NCBI GenBank assembly: GCA_046758465.1
Contig: JBHIAG010000071.1
Location: forward strand, 1-11,761
Source: JBHIAG01 sp046758465
Lineage (GTDB): Bacteria > Acidobacteriota > Terriglobia > Acidiferrales > 2-02-FULL-67-57
Length of the DNA: 11,761 nt
Reading direction: 5' to 3'
Below the pieces are notes generated by a model. The model saw nothing but the letters and a program-made list of their open reading frames with translations. It searched no databases and was not told where the DNA came from. This document shows, piece after piece, positions 11,698 to 11,761 of this stretch. Numbering within the stretch: the first letter of the stretch is position 1; every line of letters starts with the position of its first letter. The position numbers were made by a program, and so were the translations under genes.

Positions 11698-11761
11698 CGG
11701 CGCAGCTAACCCCCTTGCCATCTCTTAGTTGCAGGCGAAGACCAGTCTCGACTAGTCGCCT

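Noticed and set aside
11069..11709. Continuation of the FmdB frame to give a 318-residue protein
   Set aside because: The sequence beyond residue 60 lacks protein character, and from 11284 it runs antisense to the winged-helix-like gene. A normal FmdB tail and stop exist in the next frame.
11749..11758. Palindrome CGACTAGTCG at the right edge, with GGCGA/TCGCC outside it
   Set aside because: Short, at the window end and without context; could be part of something beyond the edge, but nothing can be claimed.

Overview
The window is GC-rich bacterial chromosome. The sequence does not name the organism. A C5-pathway hemL, an ADP-heptose gene and a SurA-like periplasmic chaperone point to a Gram-negative (diderm) bacterium. 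The gene mix (stand-alone rfaE2 before mfd, an OB-fold/HD exoribonuclease, a short PilZ protein, an FmdB zinc ribbon) and the GGCTGAAGCC-type dispersed hairpins would suit an uncultured member of the Acidobacteriota. That placement is inference.

Layout. The left end reads leftwards: hemL (657-1949), an FlK-like thioesterase (97-516), then the 5' end of a tRNA-Leu cut by the window edge. A rightward block follows: rfaE2 (2265-2777) overlapping mfd (2774-6289) by 4 bases, a SurA-like peptidyl-prolyl isomerase (6317-7357), a YhaM-like OB/HD exoribonuclease (7381-8409) and a PilZ protein (8556-8903). Facing it on the minus strand is rsmI (9681-10577), followed two bases later by an A/T-richer unrecognised gene (9678 down to 8994) that appears broken by a frameshift. 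Divergent from rsmI is an FmdB-type zinc-ribbon gene (10753 to about 11068), also apparently frameshifted. An A/T-rich spacer and a small winged-helix-like gene on the minus strand (11284-11649) end the window.

The genes are mostly housekeeping: tetrapyrrole synthesis, LPS heptose activation, transcription-coupled repair, outer-membrane protein folding, RNA turnover, c-di-GMP sensing and 16S rRNA methylation. I see no defence, secretion or biosynthetic cluster, no CRISPR array and no insertion sequence with a transposase.

The unusual content is the repeats. (1) Tiny palindromes sit inside coding regions. An 18-bp form occurs in hemL, the exoribonuclease gene and rsmI, in all three reading phases and with paired compensatory changes. 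A 15-bp form occurs in mfd (twice), the FmdB gene and the winged-helix gene. One mfd copy is bracketed by a 7-bp direct repeat that looks like a target-site duplication, and the FmdB copy lies exactly where the reading frame breaks. (2) Larger two-hairpin elements closed by an outer GGTTC/GAACC-type stem occur in intergenic spaces: two 78-bp copies flank hemL and a diverged relative lies between the PilZ gene and the broken gene. Together they look like at least two families of small, stop-free or non-coding mobile palindromes.
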